The notes under the pieces were generated by a model. The model worked only from the letters and a program-made list of their open reading frames with translations. It was not told where the DNA came from and made no database searches. 51,582 nt of DNA from Nocardioides phosphati (GTDB lineage: Bacteria > Actinomycetota > Actinomycetes > Propionibacteriales > Nocardioidaceae), in NCBI RefSeq assembly GCF_014646375.1, contig NZ_BMNI01000014.1, positions 1-51,582 on the forward strand, given 5' to 3'. Made by a program: the position numbers and the translations under genes. Positions 33,981-41,367 of this stretch are shown here, one piece after another; the stretch's first letter is position 1, and each line of letters opens with the position of its first letter.

Positions 33981-34886
33981 TTAATGGGACAAGGCGTCAC
34001 GGAGAACAGGAAAGCAGCCCTTTCCGACCGTGGGCTCCATCACACTCCTCCGCGCCGCACGCTCAGGCCACGCGAAGAGCCAGCGCCAGTACGGGGCGCG
34101 CTGGACCCGCGCGAGCGTCGCGGAGATCGCCAGCGAGGCACCGAGCGCCAGCACGGAGACCAGCCAGGGCGCGTGCACCCCGAGCCCCGACCACAGCAGC
34201 GGGACGGCGTACACGACGACGGGCAGGTGGCTGACGTAGTAGACGATCGAGCTGCGCCCCACCGCTGCCAGCGGCGCGATCCCCAGCCGGTTGGCCGCCG
34301 CACCCGCACCGGGCGGCAGGGCGGCGGGCACTGTGCGCGCGAGGGCGTCGCCGGCGAGGAACCAGGGGAGGAGCCAGACGAGGCGGGCCAGCTCCGGCGA
34401 CGCCGGATGCACGACGTGGGCCAGGACCAGCCCGCCTACGGCAGCAATCGTGCGCGCCCGCTCCGTGAGGAGGCCGGCGGCGAGGTGGAAGACGAAGAGC
34501 CAGGCGAGGAACCACAGGTAGCCGGTCGGGTCGTAGATCGCCTCCCCGACAAGTCGCCACGGCACCGGCCGCCCGGCGACCACGGCGTCGGCGAAGAGGT
34601 GCCCGAGGTCGATCGCGGTCCAGACGGCGTACGGCCAGAGGATGGCGCGGACCTTGCCGCTCACGTGACGCCGCAAACCCTTCGCCAGCGAGCGCGGCAG
34701 GAGCACCCCGCTCAGCAGCATCAGCAGCGGCATCCGTACGCCGGCCAGCTGCTCGTCGAGCCTGGCCAGCGGCAACAGCGGGTCACCCGTGACGGCAGAG
34801 GTGGTCAGCTGGACGTGCAGGACCACGACCGCGAGGACCGCCGCGCCACGGAGGGTGTCCATCCAGTCCATGCGCGCCCGGTCCAT
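33981..34886 (-). CDS. Acyltransferase 3-family membrane protein
   Basis: A 301-residue multi-spanning protein of the acyltransferase-3 type that O-acylates sugars, peptidoglycan or lipids. The family start RMDWMDTLRGAAVLAVVVLH (about 5-24; the Arg and His are the conserved pair) is clear. About nine hydrophobic helices follow, with GYLWFLAWLFVFHL (about 127-140) and VYYVSHLPVVVYAVPLLW in the last third. Shorter than many members (350-400). The start ATG has no strong ribosome binding site. It lies upstream of the oxygenase unit on the same strand, and its stop overlaps the putative oxygenase promoter region. Acceptor unknown. Confidence 0.85.
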   Translation of the reverse strand: MDRARMDWMDTLRGAAVLAVVVLHVQLTTSAVTGDPLLPLARLDEQLAGVRMPLLMLLSGVLLPRSLAKGLRRHVSGKVRAILWPYAVWTAIDLGHLFADAVVAGRPVPWRLVGEAIYDPTGYLWFLAWLFVFHLAAGLLTERARTIAAVGGLVLAHVVHPASPELARLVWLLPWFLAGDALARTVPAALPPGAGAAANRLGIAPLAAVGRSSIVYYVSHLPVVVYAVPLLWSGLGVHAPWLVSVLALGASLAISATLARVQRAPYWRWLFAWPERAARRSVMEPTVGKGCFPVLRDALSH

Positions 34887-34955
34887 GCCGAGCAGCGAAC
34901 ACGGGCCGCGTGTCCGTGCGGAGACGTGGCGGTGAACGTCACCACCACAGGGCGA

Positions 34956-35507
34956 TCAGAGGCGTCGCTGCCAGAGGGCCGCGACCTCGATGCGTCCCTC
35001 GTCGAAGCGGGCCTTCAGACCGTGACGCTCCAGGCAGGTCAGCACGGAGGTCGTCAGCGGGTCACCGGCGGCGGCGTTGGCGCCGGAGGGGTGCCACAGG
35101 TTGACCTCGAGCATGGGGGTGTCGACGGCGTGCCAGACGTCCATCGGCACGAACCAGATGACACCGCGGAGCTGCCCGGCGTCCTCCTCGAGTGCGCGGC
35201 GGGCGGCCCAGTGGTCCTCCACGCCGGCGAGCACCTTGACGCCGTGCTGCTGGCACTCCATGAAGGCCGCGCGGAGGCGGTCGACGTCGGTGGTGGCGGG
35301 CCACGTCGCCTGCTCCGTGAGGAGCTCCTTGCGGGCGGCGGCCAGCCAGGCCCGCGCGAGGATCTCGGGGTCGCTGTGCGGCAGCTCGGCCGCGACCGCC
35401 TCACGGACCTCGGCCAGCTGCTCCGAATCGGGCAGGAGGCCCGCCCTGACCTGGAGACGCGCGAACGCGCGGAGCTCTCGCTCCGCGCGTTCGACGGTGT
35501 TACTCAT
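34956..35507 (-). CDS. Conserved hypothetical protein (possibly DUF6891)
   Basis: A 183-residue soluble protein with no signal peptide. The N-terminal helical half (about 1-75, ELRAFARLQVRAGLLP, ARAWLAAARKEL) precedes an alpha-beta half with AFMECQQHGVKVLAGVEDHW (about 82-101), GVIWFVPMDVWHAVDTP (about 114-130), LEVNLWHPSG (about 133) and LERHGLKARFDEGRIEV (about 160-176). The pattern, a locally conserved protein with GQxHxD/EDHW-like features, reminds me of DUF6891, but I am not sure. It is a single gene between the acyltransferase and pdxS. Function unknown. Confidence 0.7.
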   Translation of the reverse strand: MSNTVERAERELRAFARLQVRAGLLPDSEQLAEVREAVAAELPHSDPEILARAWLAAARKELLTEQATWPATTDVDRLRAAFMECQQHGVKVLAGVEDHWAARRALEEDAGQLRGVIWFVPMDVWHAVDTPMLEVNLWHPSGANAAAGDPLTTSVLTCLERHGLKARFDEGRIEVAALWQRRL

Positions 35508-35541
35508 GTGTCGCGGGTCCGACAGGCTCAGCCGGCGTCAT

Positions 35542-36441
35542 TCACCAGCCGCGCTCGGAGAGGCGGTGGGGCTGCGGGATCTCGTCGACGTTGATGCCGA
35601 CCATGGCCTCGCCGAGGCCGCGGGAGACCTTGGCGATGACGTCGGGGTCGTCGTGGAAGGTCGTGGCCTTGACGATCGCCTCGGCACGCTGGGCCGGGTT
35701 GCCCGACTTGAAGATGCCGGAGCCGACGAAGACGCCCTCGGCGCCGAGCTGCATCATCATCGCGGCGTCGGCCGGGGTGGCGATGCCGCCGGCGGTGAAG
35801 AGGACGACGGGAAGCTTGCCGGTCTCGGCGATCTCCTTGACCAGCTCGTAGGGCGCCTGGAGCTCCTTGGCGGCGACGTAGAGCTCGTCAGCGTCGAGGG
35901 TGGTCAGGCGGCGGATCTGCGAGCGGAGGGTGCGCATGTGGGTGACCGCGTTGGACGCGTCGCCGGTGCCGGCCTCGCCCTTGGAGCGGATCATGGCCGC
36001 GCCCTCGGTGATGCGGCGCAGCGCCTCGCCCAGGTTGGTCGCGCCACAGACGAAGGGAACCGTGAAGGCCCACTTGTCGATGTGGTTGGCGTAGTCGACC
36101 GGGGTCAGCACCTCGGACTCGTCGATGTAGTCGACGCCGAGGGACTGCAGCACCTGGGCCTCGACGAAGTGGCCGATGCGGGCCTTCGCCATGACCGGGA
36201 TGGAGACGGCCTCGATGATGCCGTCGATCATGTCGGGGTCGGACATCCGGGAGACGCCGCCCTGGGCGCGGATGTCGGCGGGGACGCGCTCGAGCGCCAT
36301 GACCGCGACGGCGCCGGCGTCCTCGGCGATCTTGGCCTGCTCGGCGTTGACGACGTCCATGATGACGCCGCCCTTGAGCATCTCGGCCATGCCGCGCTTG
36401 ACGTGCGAAGTGCCGGTGGCCTGGGTCTGCTGGTCGCTCAC
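35542..36441 (-). CDS. pdxS: Pyridoxal 5'-phosphate synthase lyase subunit PdxS
   Basis: A 299-residue enzyme that condenses ribose 5-phosphate, glyceraldehyde 3-phosphate and ammonia (from PdxT) to pyridoxal phosphate. It has the highly conserved TIM barrel: [19 protein letters not shown] (about 18-36), [20 protein letters not shown] (about 47-66), the catalytic lysine region [13 protein letters not shown] (about 84-96), [13 protein letters not shown] (about 103-115), and [17 protein letters not shown] (about 205-221). The start is GTG with AAGGA upstream. It is 60 bases after pgsA. Confidence 0.97.
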   Translation of the reverse strand: MSDQQTQATGTSHVKRGMAEMLKGGVIMDVVNAEQAKIAEDAGAVAVMALERVPADIRAQGGVSRMSDPDMIDGIIEAVSIPVMAKARIGHFVEAQVLQSLGVDYIDESEVLTPVDYANHIDKWAFTVPFVCGATNLGEALRRITEGAAMIRSKGEAGTGDASNAVTHMRTLRSQIRRLTTLDADELYVAAKELQAPYELVKEIAETGKLPVVLFTAGGIATPADAAMMMQLGAEGVFVGSGIFKSGNPAQRAEAIVKATTFHDDPDVIAKVSRGLGEAMVGINVDEIPQPHRLSERGW

Positions 36442-36501
36442 TGCTGGTCCTTCAAGACTGGGTTCGGGGAACGCCCAAGCCTACCGCCGGGGTGAGGGGG
36501 C

Positions 36502-37131
36502 TCACGCCGCCAGGGTCTGCTCGCGGACCGTCCAGATGCGCTGCCCGACGGTGATCGTGCTCGCCACGGCCATGAACCAGAGAACTGCCTCGATCAGGTA
36601 GGGCAGGTGGAACATCGCCGCGAGGCCGGTGGCGACCAGCGTGAAGACGAGGCGCGTGGCCCGCTCGGCGATGCCGACCTGGGCGGTCATGCCCAGCGAT
36701 TCCGCCTTGGCGCGGACGTACGACGTCACGCTGCCCATCACCAGGGAGACCAGGCAGAGCACCTGGTAGAGGTCGGCCGAGCCGAGGCGGATCAGGTCGT
36801 CGCCGTGGGGGCTGGCGAAGTAGAGCGCCAGCCCGGCGAAGATCGCGCCGTCGGCGATGCGGTCGAGCGTGGAGTCGAGGAAGGCGCCGAAGACCGACGT
36901 GCGCCCCGACATGCGCGCCATGCTGCCGTCGACCATGTCGCTGAAGACGAACGCCGTGATGAAGAGGACGCCCGTCAGCAGCTTGCCCTGCGGGAAGAAG
37001 ATCAGCGCGCCGGCGCAGACACCCAGGGTGCCGACGATGGTCACCGCGTCGGGGCTGATCCCGAGGCGGAGGAAGAGCCTGGCGAGCGGGGCGATGAGGG
37101 CGGACCAGAAGCCGCGGAAGCGTTCGAGCAT
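36502..37131 (-). CDS. pgsA: Phosphatidylinositol phosphate synthase (CDP-alcohol phosphatidyltransferase)
   Basis: A 209-residue membrane enzyme that joins CDP-diacylglycerol with inositol 1-phosphate to give phosphatidylinositol phosphate. The CDP-alcohol phosphotransferase motif is complete: DMVDGSMAR, then GAFLDSTLDRIADG (about 65-95), supplying four aspartates for metal binding. The segments TSYVRAKAESLG and GIAERATRL (about 137-160) resemble the inositol-phosphate binding part of mycobacterial PgsA1 (Rv2612c), which supports PIP rather than PGP synthesis. There are six membrane helices. It is 12 bases after an IMPase-family phosphatase gene and likely co-transcribed with it. Confidence 0.9.
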   Translation of the reverse strand: MLERFRGFWSALIAPLARLFLRLGISPDAVTIVGTLGVCAGALIFFPQGKLLTGVLFITAFVFSDMVDGSMARMSGRTSVFGAFLDSTLDRIADGAIFAGLALYFASPHGDDLIRLGSADLYQVLCLVSLVMGSVTSYVRAKAESLGMTAQVGIAERATRLVFTLVATGLAAMFHLPYLIEAVLWFMAVASTITVGQRIWTVREQTLAA

Positions 37132-37143
37132 GGTGGCGGCAGG

Positions 37144-37914
37144 CTAGCGCCCGTCGGCCAGCGCCGCGGCCACCTGGTCGACCGTGGTCGCGACGCCGAG
37201 CACGTTCCACGTCACTCCCCCGGCCTCGACCTCGCGCCGCACGCCGCCGAGGGACCGCACGATCGCCTCGCCGGGGAGCCGGTCCCACAGCGGGACGTCG
37301 TGCTGGAAGCTCACCCCGAGCGTGCCCGTCGCGAGCGCCATCGCATCCATCGTGCCGGAGCCGAGCACCCGCAGCGTGGCGGGCAGGGAGACGGCCCGGC
37401 GCCACGCCTCGCCGACGGCCGTCGCGTGGCGGTCGGGGTGCAGGTACGTCGCTGCGCACACCTCGGCAGCGGGGCGGTCGACGAGGGCCTCGAGCCGCTC
37501 GCTGTTGCACGTGGCCGGCGCGCCCGGTCCTCCGGCGTACGTCGTGGAGGTGGCCGGGTGGTGCACCGCTCCGAGCAGGACGTCCTCGTCCGTAGTGAGC
37601 GCGATGGCCGAGCACCACCAGTCGAGGCCGTGGAAGAAGTTCCATGTGCCGTCGACCGGGTCGATGACCCAGGTGCGCCCCGACACCCCGTCGTACGCCG
37701 ACCCCTCCTCGCCGAGGATGCCGTCCTGCGGCCGCTCCTGCCGCAGGCGGGCCACGATCAGCTCCTCAGCGGCGTGGTCCGCGGCGGTGACGATGTCGGA
37801 CAGGGAGCCCTTGGCGGTTGCGGCGAGTCCTTCGCCGCGCATGCGTGCGGCGAGCTGGCCCGCCTCGCGCACGAGCGAGGCGGCCAGCTCGAGGTCCGCG
37901 GCGAGGTCGCTCAT
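37144..37914 (-). CDS. Inositol-monophosphatase-family phosphatase
   Basis: A 256-residue metal-dependent phosphatase of the IMPase/histidinol-phosphatase superfamily. Motifs: GILGEEGSAYDG (about 65-76), WVIDPVDGTWNFFHG (about 83-97) with the two catalytic aspartates, and the late PLWDRLPGEAIVRSLGG (about 205-221) with the WD pair. Substrates in the family include inositol phosphates, histidinol phosphate and PAP. It ends 12 bases before pgsA, so it is a good candidate for dephosphorylating inositol phosphates or the PIP product of PgsA (inference). ATG 37914 is preceded by TAACGT seven bases away, consistent with leaderless expression. Confidence 0.9.
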   Translation of the reverse strand: MSDLAADLELAASLVREAGQLAARMRGEGLAATAKGSLSDIVTAADHAAEELIVARLRQERPQDGILGEEGSAYDGVSGRTWVIDPVDGTWNFFHGLDWWCSAIALTTDEDVLLGAVHHPATSTTYAGGPGAPATCNSERLEALVDRPAAEVCAATYLHPDRHATAVGEAWRRAVSLPATLRVLGSGTMDAMALATGTLGVSFQHDVPLWDRLPGEAIVRSLGGVRREVEAGGVTWNVLGVATTVDQVAAALADGR

Positions 37915-37927
37915 GCGCTGGACGTTA
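37912..37927 (-). promoter_or_regulatory. Leaderless promoter of the IMPase-pgsA unit
   Basis: TAACGT (complement of 37922-37927) ends seven bases before the ATG at 37914, with no ribosome binding site. Confidence 0.5.
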
Positions 37928-38014
37928 CCGGCCCCGCGCGACCGTCCTCCATCACGTGGGTGACGCGCAGGCGAACGCAGCGTGCCGGCGCCCTTCATGT
38001 CCGGGCGAGCGCGG

Positions 38015-38722
38015 TCACACGACCCAGCTGTCGCAGGGGTTGCCGTAGTAGACGAGACGGCTCTCGCCGATCACGCGCTGGGCCCCGGTCGGCAGGTAGG
38101 TGTAGACGATCGCCTGCTGCACGACCTCCTCGCCGGTGAGGCCGTTGGCGTCGACCACCGGCCGGCGGATGGTCCTGTTGGTCTCCACCAGCGTCTGGCC
38201 GTCGGGCAGGAGCACGCGCGTCGGGGCCGTTGCGGCGCCCACCGTGGACCAGGCGCTCACTCCGAGGAAGTCGGTGCCGAAGCAGTCGAACGTCACCTGG
38301 CTCTTGACCGCAGCCAGGTCGGCACCCGTGCCGAACGGGATCCGCGGCGAGTACATGTAGAGCACCTCGGGTCGCACGTCGGACATCTCCACCCAGGCAC
38401 CTGCGGAGCCCGAGGTCGCGCCCGGGACGAAGTTCCCCGTCGACATGCGGTACGACGACGCCCAGACCTCGATGGTCAGCTGGGGATCCACGTCGTTCGC
38501 GGACTCGCTGTACTCGGTGCCCGTCCGAAGCGCGTTCGGGCAGCCCGGGGCGTCCAGCACGACCCTCCCGGTCCGGCCACCCTGAACGTCCTTGGTGTAG
38601 CCGAGCCAGGCCTCGCAGTGGGCGTGTCCCGGAGGCGCCGTGGCGTCGACCGCCGAGGCCGGCGAGCATGTCAGTGAGGTGGCCCCGAGGCCGAGCACGG
38701 TGAGCAGGATGAAGCGACGCAC
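38015..38722 (-). CDS. Secreted protein of unknown function
   Basis: A 235-residue exported protein. Signal peptide about 1-24 (MRRFILLTVLGLGATSL core, cleavage ASA/VD). The mature part has cysteines at AHCEAW, PGCPNA, FDCFGT and NPCDSW that could form two disulfides, and beta-rich segments such as LTIEVWASSYRM and RVIGESRLVYYGNPCDSWVV. There is no recognised domain. GTG start with GGGGA seven bases upstream. It lies between the conserved HIT gene and the pgsA unit, so it is an insertion in an otherwise conserved order. Function unknown. Confidence 0.72.
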   Translation of the reverse strand: MRRFILLTVLGLGATSLTCSPASAVDATAPPGHAHCEAWLGYTKDVQGGRTGRVVLDAPGCPNALRTGTEYSESANDVDPQLTIEVWASSYRMSTGNFVPGATSGSAGAWVEMSDVRPEVLYMYSPRIPFGTGADLAAVKSQVTFDCFGTDFLGVSAWSTVGAATAPTRVLLPDGQTLVETNRTIRRPVVDANGLTGEEVVQQAIVYTYLPTGAQRVIGESRLVYYGNPCDSWVV

Positions 38723-38835
38723 GGGAGTCCCCTGTCGGCAGCCCCGCCTGCCCCATGCAGGCGAGGACTGGCGTCATGATGCTCCCGGAAGCCGCGGGAA
38801 TCCAGGGCGTCATACAAGCATCGCGCCTCGCAGGT

Positions 38836-39456
38836 TCAGACCAGCTCGGGCACGCGCAGGTGGGCGATGCAGAGCTCGAACTCCGCCGCGTCCAGGACGT
38901 CCACCCCGGCGTCGCGGACGCCCCGTTCGCGGATCGCCCAGCTCTCCTCGCGGCTGGCGGCCATCGCCTCCATGCTGTCGAACGACGTCGTCGCGCACGC
39001 CCGCTGGGTCGCCCGGTCGACGAAGAGGCTCGCACTGCAGAAGCCCGGCAGGTCACGGAGCATGGGCAGCAGGACGTCGCGGTAGATGCCGATGCCCCGG
39101 TCCATGTCGGTGTGGTTGGTGCGCAGCCAGACCGCGCGGGCGCACGCCCCGTCACCCGTCGCGTGGTCGCGGTGCATGGACGCGATCTCCCACTCCTCGA
39201 CGTGGCGGGTGCCGTGCATCAGCTCCGTCGCCCGGTCGCGGACGGTGGCGAGGTCGTCGAAGCTCCCGCTGAGTGCCTCGGCGTCCCGCCAGGAGCTCGT
39301 GGCGATGCACTGGCCGCGCTCGCGGTCAGCCATCAGGGACAGGCCGACGCAGCCGTCCATGTGCATGATCATCGGCATCACGTCGTCGCGGATGTAGCCG
39401 ATGCAGGCATCGACCTCCGCAGGCGATCCGGTGATGGTGGTGGAGCGTGCGAACAC
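38836..39456 (-). CDS. Tandem ABM-fold (monooxygenase-like) protein
   Basis: A 206-residue cytosolic protein formed of two similar halves, each resembling the antibiotic-biosynthesis-monooxygenase (ABM, dimeric alpha-beta barrel) fold. Half 1 (about 1-92) has YIRDDVMPMIMHMDGCVGLSL, ATSSWRDAEALSGS; half 2 (about 108-206) has YRDVLLPMLRDLPGFCSASL, ATTSFDSMEAMAAS (each in the same order). The fold normally dimerises, so this looks like a fused pseudo-dimer. Members act as heme-degrading or quinone-forming monooxygenases or as sensors of reactive compounds. The GTG start has GAGGGAG about eight bases upstream. Catalytic role uncertain. Confidence 0.75.
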   Translation of the reverse strand: MFARSTTITGSPAEVDACIGYIRDDVMPMIMHMDGCVGLSLMADRERGQCIATSSWRDAEALSGSFDDLATVRDRATELMHGTRHVEEWEIASMHRDHATGDGACARAVWLRTNHTDMDRGIGIYRDVLLPMLRDLPGFCSASLFVDRATQRACATTSFDSMEAMAASREESWAIRERGVRDAGVDVLDAAEFELCIAHLRVPELV

Positions 39457-39556
39457 GTCGTTCTCCCTCGGTCGGGGACGGCACCCCGGCGGCGCCGCCG
39501 CTCCCCCTCACACTCCGCCTGACCGACGGGTAGATCAACCCCTCCAGGGGCCGCGA

Positions 39557-40099
39557 TCACCAGGCCTCGGCGAGCAGCTTCCGCGTGTCGCTCATGACCT
39601 GGGGAAGCACCTTGGTCCGGCCGATGATCGGCATGAAGTTGGCGTCACCGGACCACCGGGGCACGACGTGCTGGTGCAGGTGGGCGGCGATGCCGGCACC
39701 CGCGATCGAGCCCTGGTTCATGCCGATGTTGAAGCCGTGGGCGCCCGAGACCGTGCGGACGACCTCCATCGCCCTCTTGGTCAGCCCGGCGATCTCGACC
39801 GCCTCCTCCGCCGACGTCTCGGTGTAGTCCGCGATGTGGCGGTAGGGCACCACCATCAGGTGGCCGGGCGAGTACGGGTACAGGTTCAGCACGACGTACG
39901 CCGTGGTGCCGCGGTGGATGACGAGGCCGGGCTCGTCCTCGAGAGTCGGGATGCGGCAGAACGGGCACTGCGCCGCGGTTTCGTCCTCGGGCTTGGACTC
40001 ACCCTTGATGTAGGCCATCCGGTGGGGCGTCCAGAGCCGCTCGAGCCCGTCAGGCTCCCCCACGCCGTCCTGCCGGAGCACGTCGTCATCGCTGCGCAT
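39557..40099 (-). CDS. HIT-domain protein (AP4A phosphorylase-like)
   Basis: A 180-residue histidine-triad nucleotide-binding protein, homologous in position and features to mycobacterial Rv2613c, a diadenosine tetraphosphate phosphorylase. CPFCRIP (about 43-49) suggests a zinc-binding site; YPYSPGHLMVVPYRHIADY (about 73-91) and the triad AAHLHQHVVPRW (about 136-147) are intact. The final third carries a RTKVLPQV tail. ATG 40099 has GAGG eight bases upstream; an ATG six codons earlier is possible. It lies between thrS and pgsA, as in mycobacteria, but separated from both by secreted-protein inserts. Confidence 0.92.
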   Translation of the reverse strand: MRSDDDVLRQDGVGEPDGLERLWTPHRMAYIKGESKPEDETAAQCPFCRIPTLEDEPGLVIHRGTTAYVVLNLYPYSPGHLMVVPYRHIADYTETSAEEAVEIAGLTKRAMEVVRTVSGAHGFNIGMNQGSIAGAGIAAHLHQHVVPRWSGDANFMPIIGRTKVLPQVMSDTRKLLAEAW

Positions 40100-40229
40100 G
40101 GGCCCATCCTCGCGCATGGCCGTAAGAGCCGGTGACCTGCCGGGGCGTGACCTCGCGCCCATGCGCGGCGTTGAACAGATGTCCCACCGCGCTCGGGGCG
40201 GCCGTCGGCACGTCGATCGGAGTCCCGCC

Positions 40230-41357
40230 ATGCACGCACGCCGCACCTCCACCGCCATTGCCCTGGCCGCCCTCGCGCTCCTGACACCGGGCCTGGCAGG
40301 GCCGGCCACCGCGGATGCTGCGCCCACGCTGGCCATCCCGGACGTCACGGCAACTGAACCGGCGTACGGAGCGAGCACCGACCTCGTCTTCACCCCGACG
40401 CTCAGCAGCCCGGTCACCGGCGACGTGACGTTCCGGCTCGAGCTCTTCAAGAGGTACCCCGGCTCGTCCACGCTCTTCCTCCCGACCGGGCAGGTCGACA
40501 ACGTGACCGTGCCCGCGGGGTCGACCACGGCAAACGCGGCGTTCACCATCACCGGCGATGCCTACGACAGCGTCAACCCGTACGTCTACGAGGCCCGCGT
40601 CTCCTGGTTCGACGGACCGGCCCAGCTCGCCACGCCCACTGCCACCGCCCGCGTCACCGACACCACGCGCGACGGCACCTTCTGGTGCCTCACCATCCCG
40701 CACAGCGAGTCCGCCTTCGGCGTCGGCCTGCCGGTCTACGGAATGAAGTACGTCGACACCCTCAGCGGCGACCCGTTCACCGCCGAGTGCAACAACGGCG
40801 CGCGCCGGCGCGCCTCCTACGTCAGTGAGGACGGAAGCCTCGAGGCAACGGACGCGGCGGAGTACCAGGAGGTCGCGCCCGAGGTCGCACGCATGTACCA
40901 GACCCCACCCGCCGTCGGGGACCACGCCTACGGGCGCGCAGAGCTCGGCAAGGTCGTGCTGCGCACAGGAGGCGTGACGATCGCGGCCACGGGCCTCTGG
41001 GCCGAGGTCCGGGCCTCGTGCGACGCGATCGGGCCGGAGCCGACGTTCACGACGGCATCCGGTGTGCAGACCCTGGACATCACCACGACCGTGACCGTCG
41101 GCACCACGGTCGTGGCCCACACGCAGCACTACGTCCCGGGCGGGCTTCCGCTCCAGATCCACGTCGGCAGCATCACCGTCGCGGTCAACGACACCACCGA
41201 CGAGCGCTGGCCCGCCGAGTTCCCCGACCAGGCCGGCGACACCACCCGCTACGTCACCCGGGCAGGGGTCGTTGTCCGCGACGACCTGCTCGGGCCGCTG
41301 GCCTACCTCGCAGGCGTCGACGTCGCCACCAAGGACGGCAACGCCTGCGACACGTGA
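40230..41357 (+). CDS. Secreted multi-domain protein of unknown function
   Basis: A 375-residue exported protein. Signal peptide about 1-30 (TAIALAALALLTPGLAG core, ATA/DA cleavage). An N-terminal Ig/Calx-beta-like region (about 33-150: PDVTATEPAYG, DVTFRLELF, NAAFTITGDAYDS) is followed by a beta-rich C-terminal region with AYGRAELGKVVLRTGGVTI (about 230) and several VTVGTTVVAHTQHY strands, reminiscent of anchor-type extracellular domains. Cysteines at FWCLT, AECNN, ASCDA and NACDT could pair. ATG 40230 has GGAG seven bases upstream. It is a lone plus-strand gene inserted between the HIT gene and thrS, ending 10 bases from the thrS stop. Function unknown. Confidence 0.75.
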   Translation: MHARRTSTAIALAALALLTPGLAGPATADAAPTLAIPDVTATEPAYGASTDLVFTPTLSSPVTGDVTFRLELFKRYPGSSTLFLPTGQVDNVTVPAGSTTANAAFTITGDAYDSVNPYVYEARVSWFDGPAQLATPTATARVTDTTRDGTFWCLTIPHSESAFGVGLPVYGMKYVDTLSGDPFTAECNNGARRRASYVSEDGSLEATDAAEYQEVAPEVARMYQTPPAVGDHAYGRAELGKVVLRTGGVTIAATGLWAEVRASCDAIGPEPTFTTASGVQTLDITTTVTVGTTVVAHTQHYVPGGLPLQIHVGSITVAVNDTTDERWPAEFPDQAGDTTRYVTRAGVVVRDDLLGPLAYLAGVDVATKDGNACDT

Positions 41358-41367
41358 ACGGTGCCGG

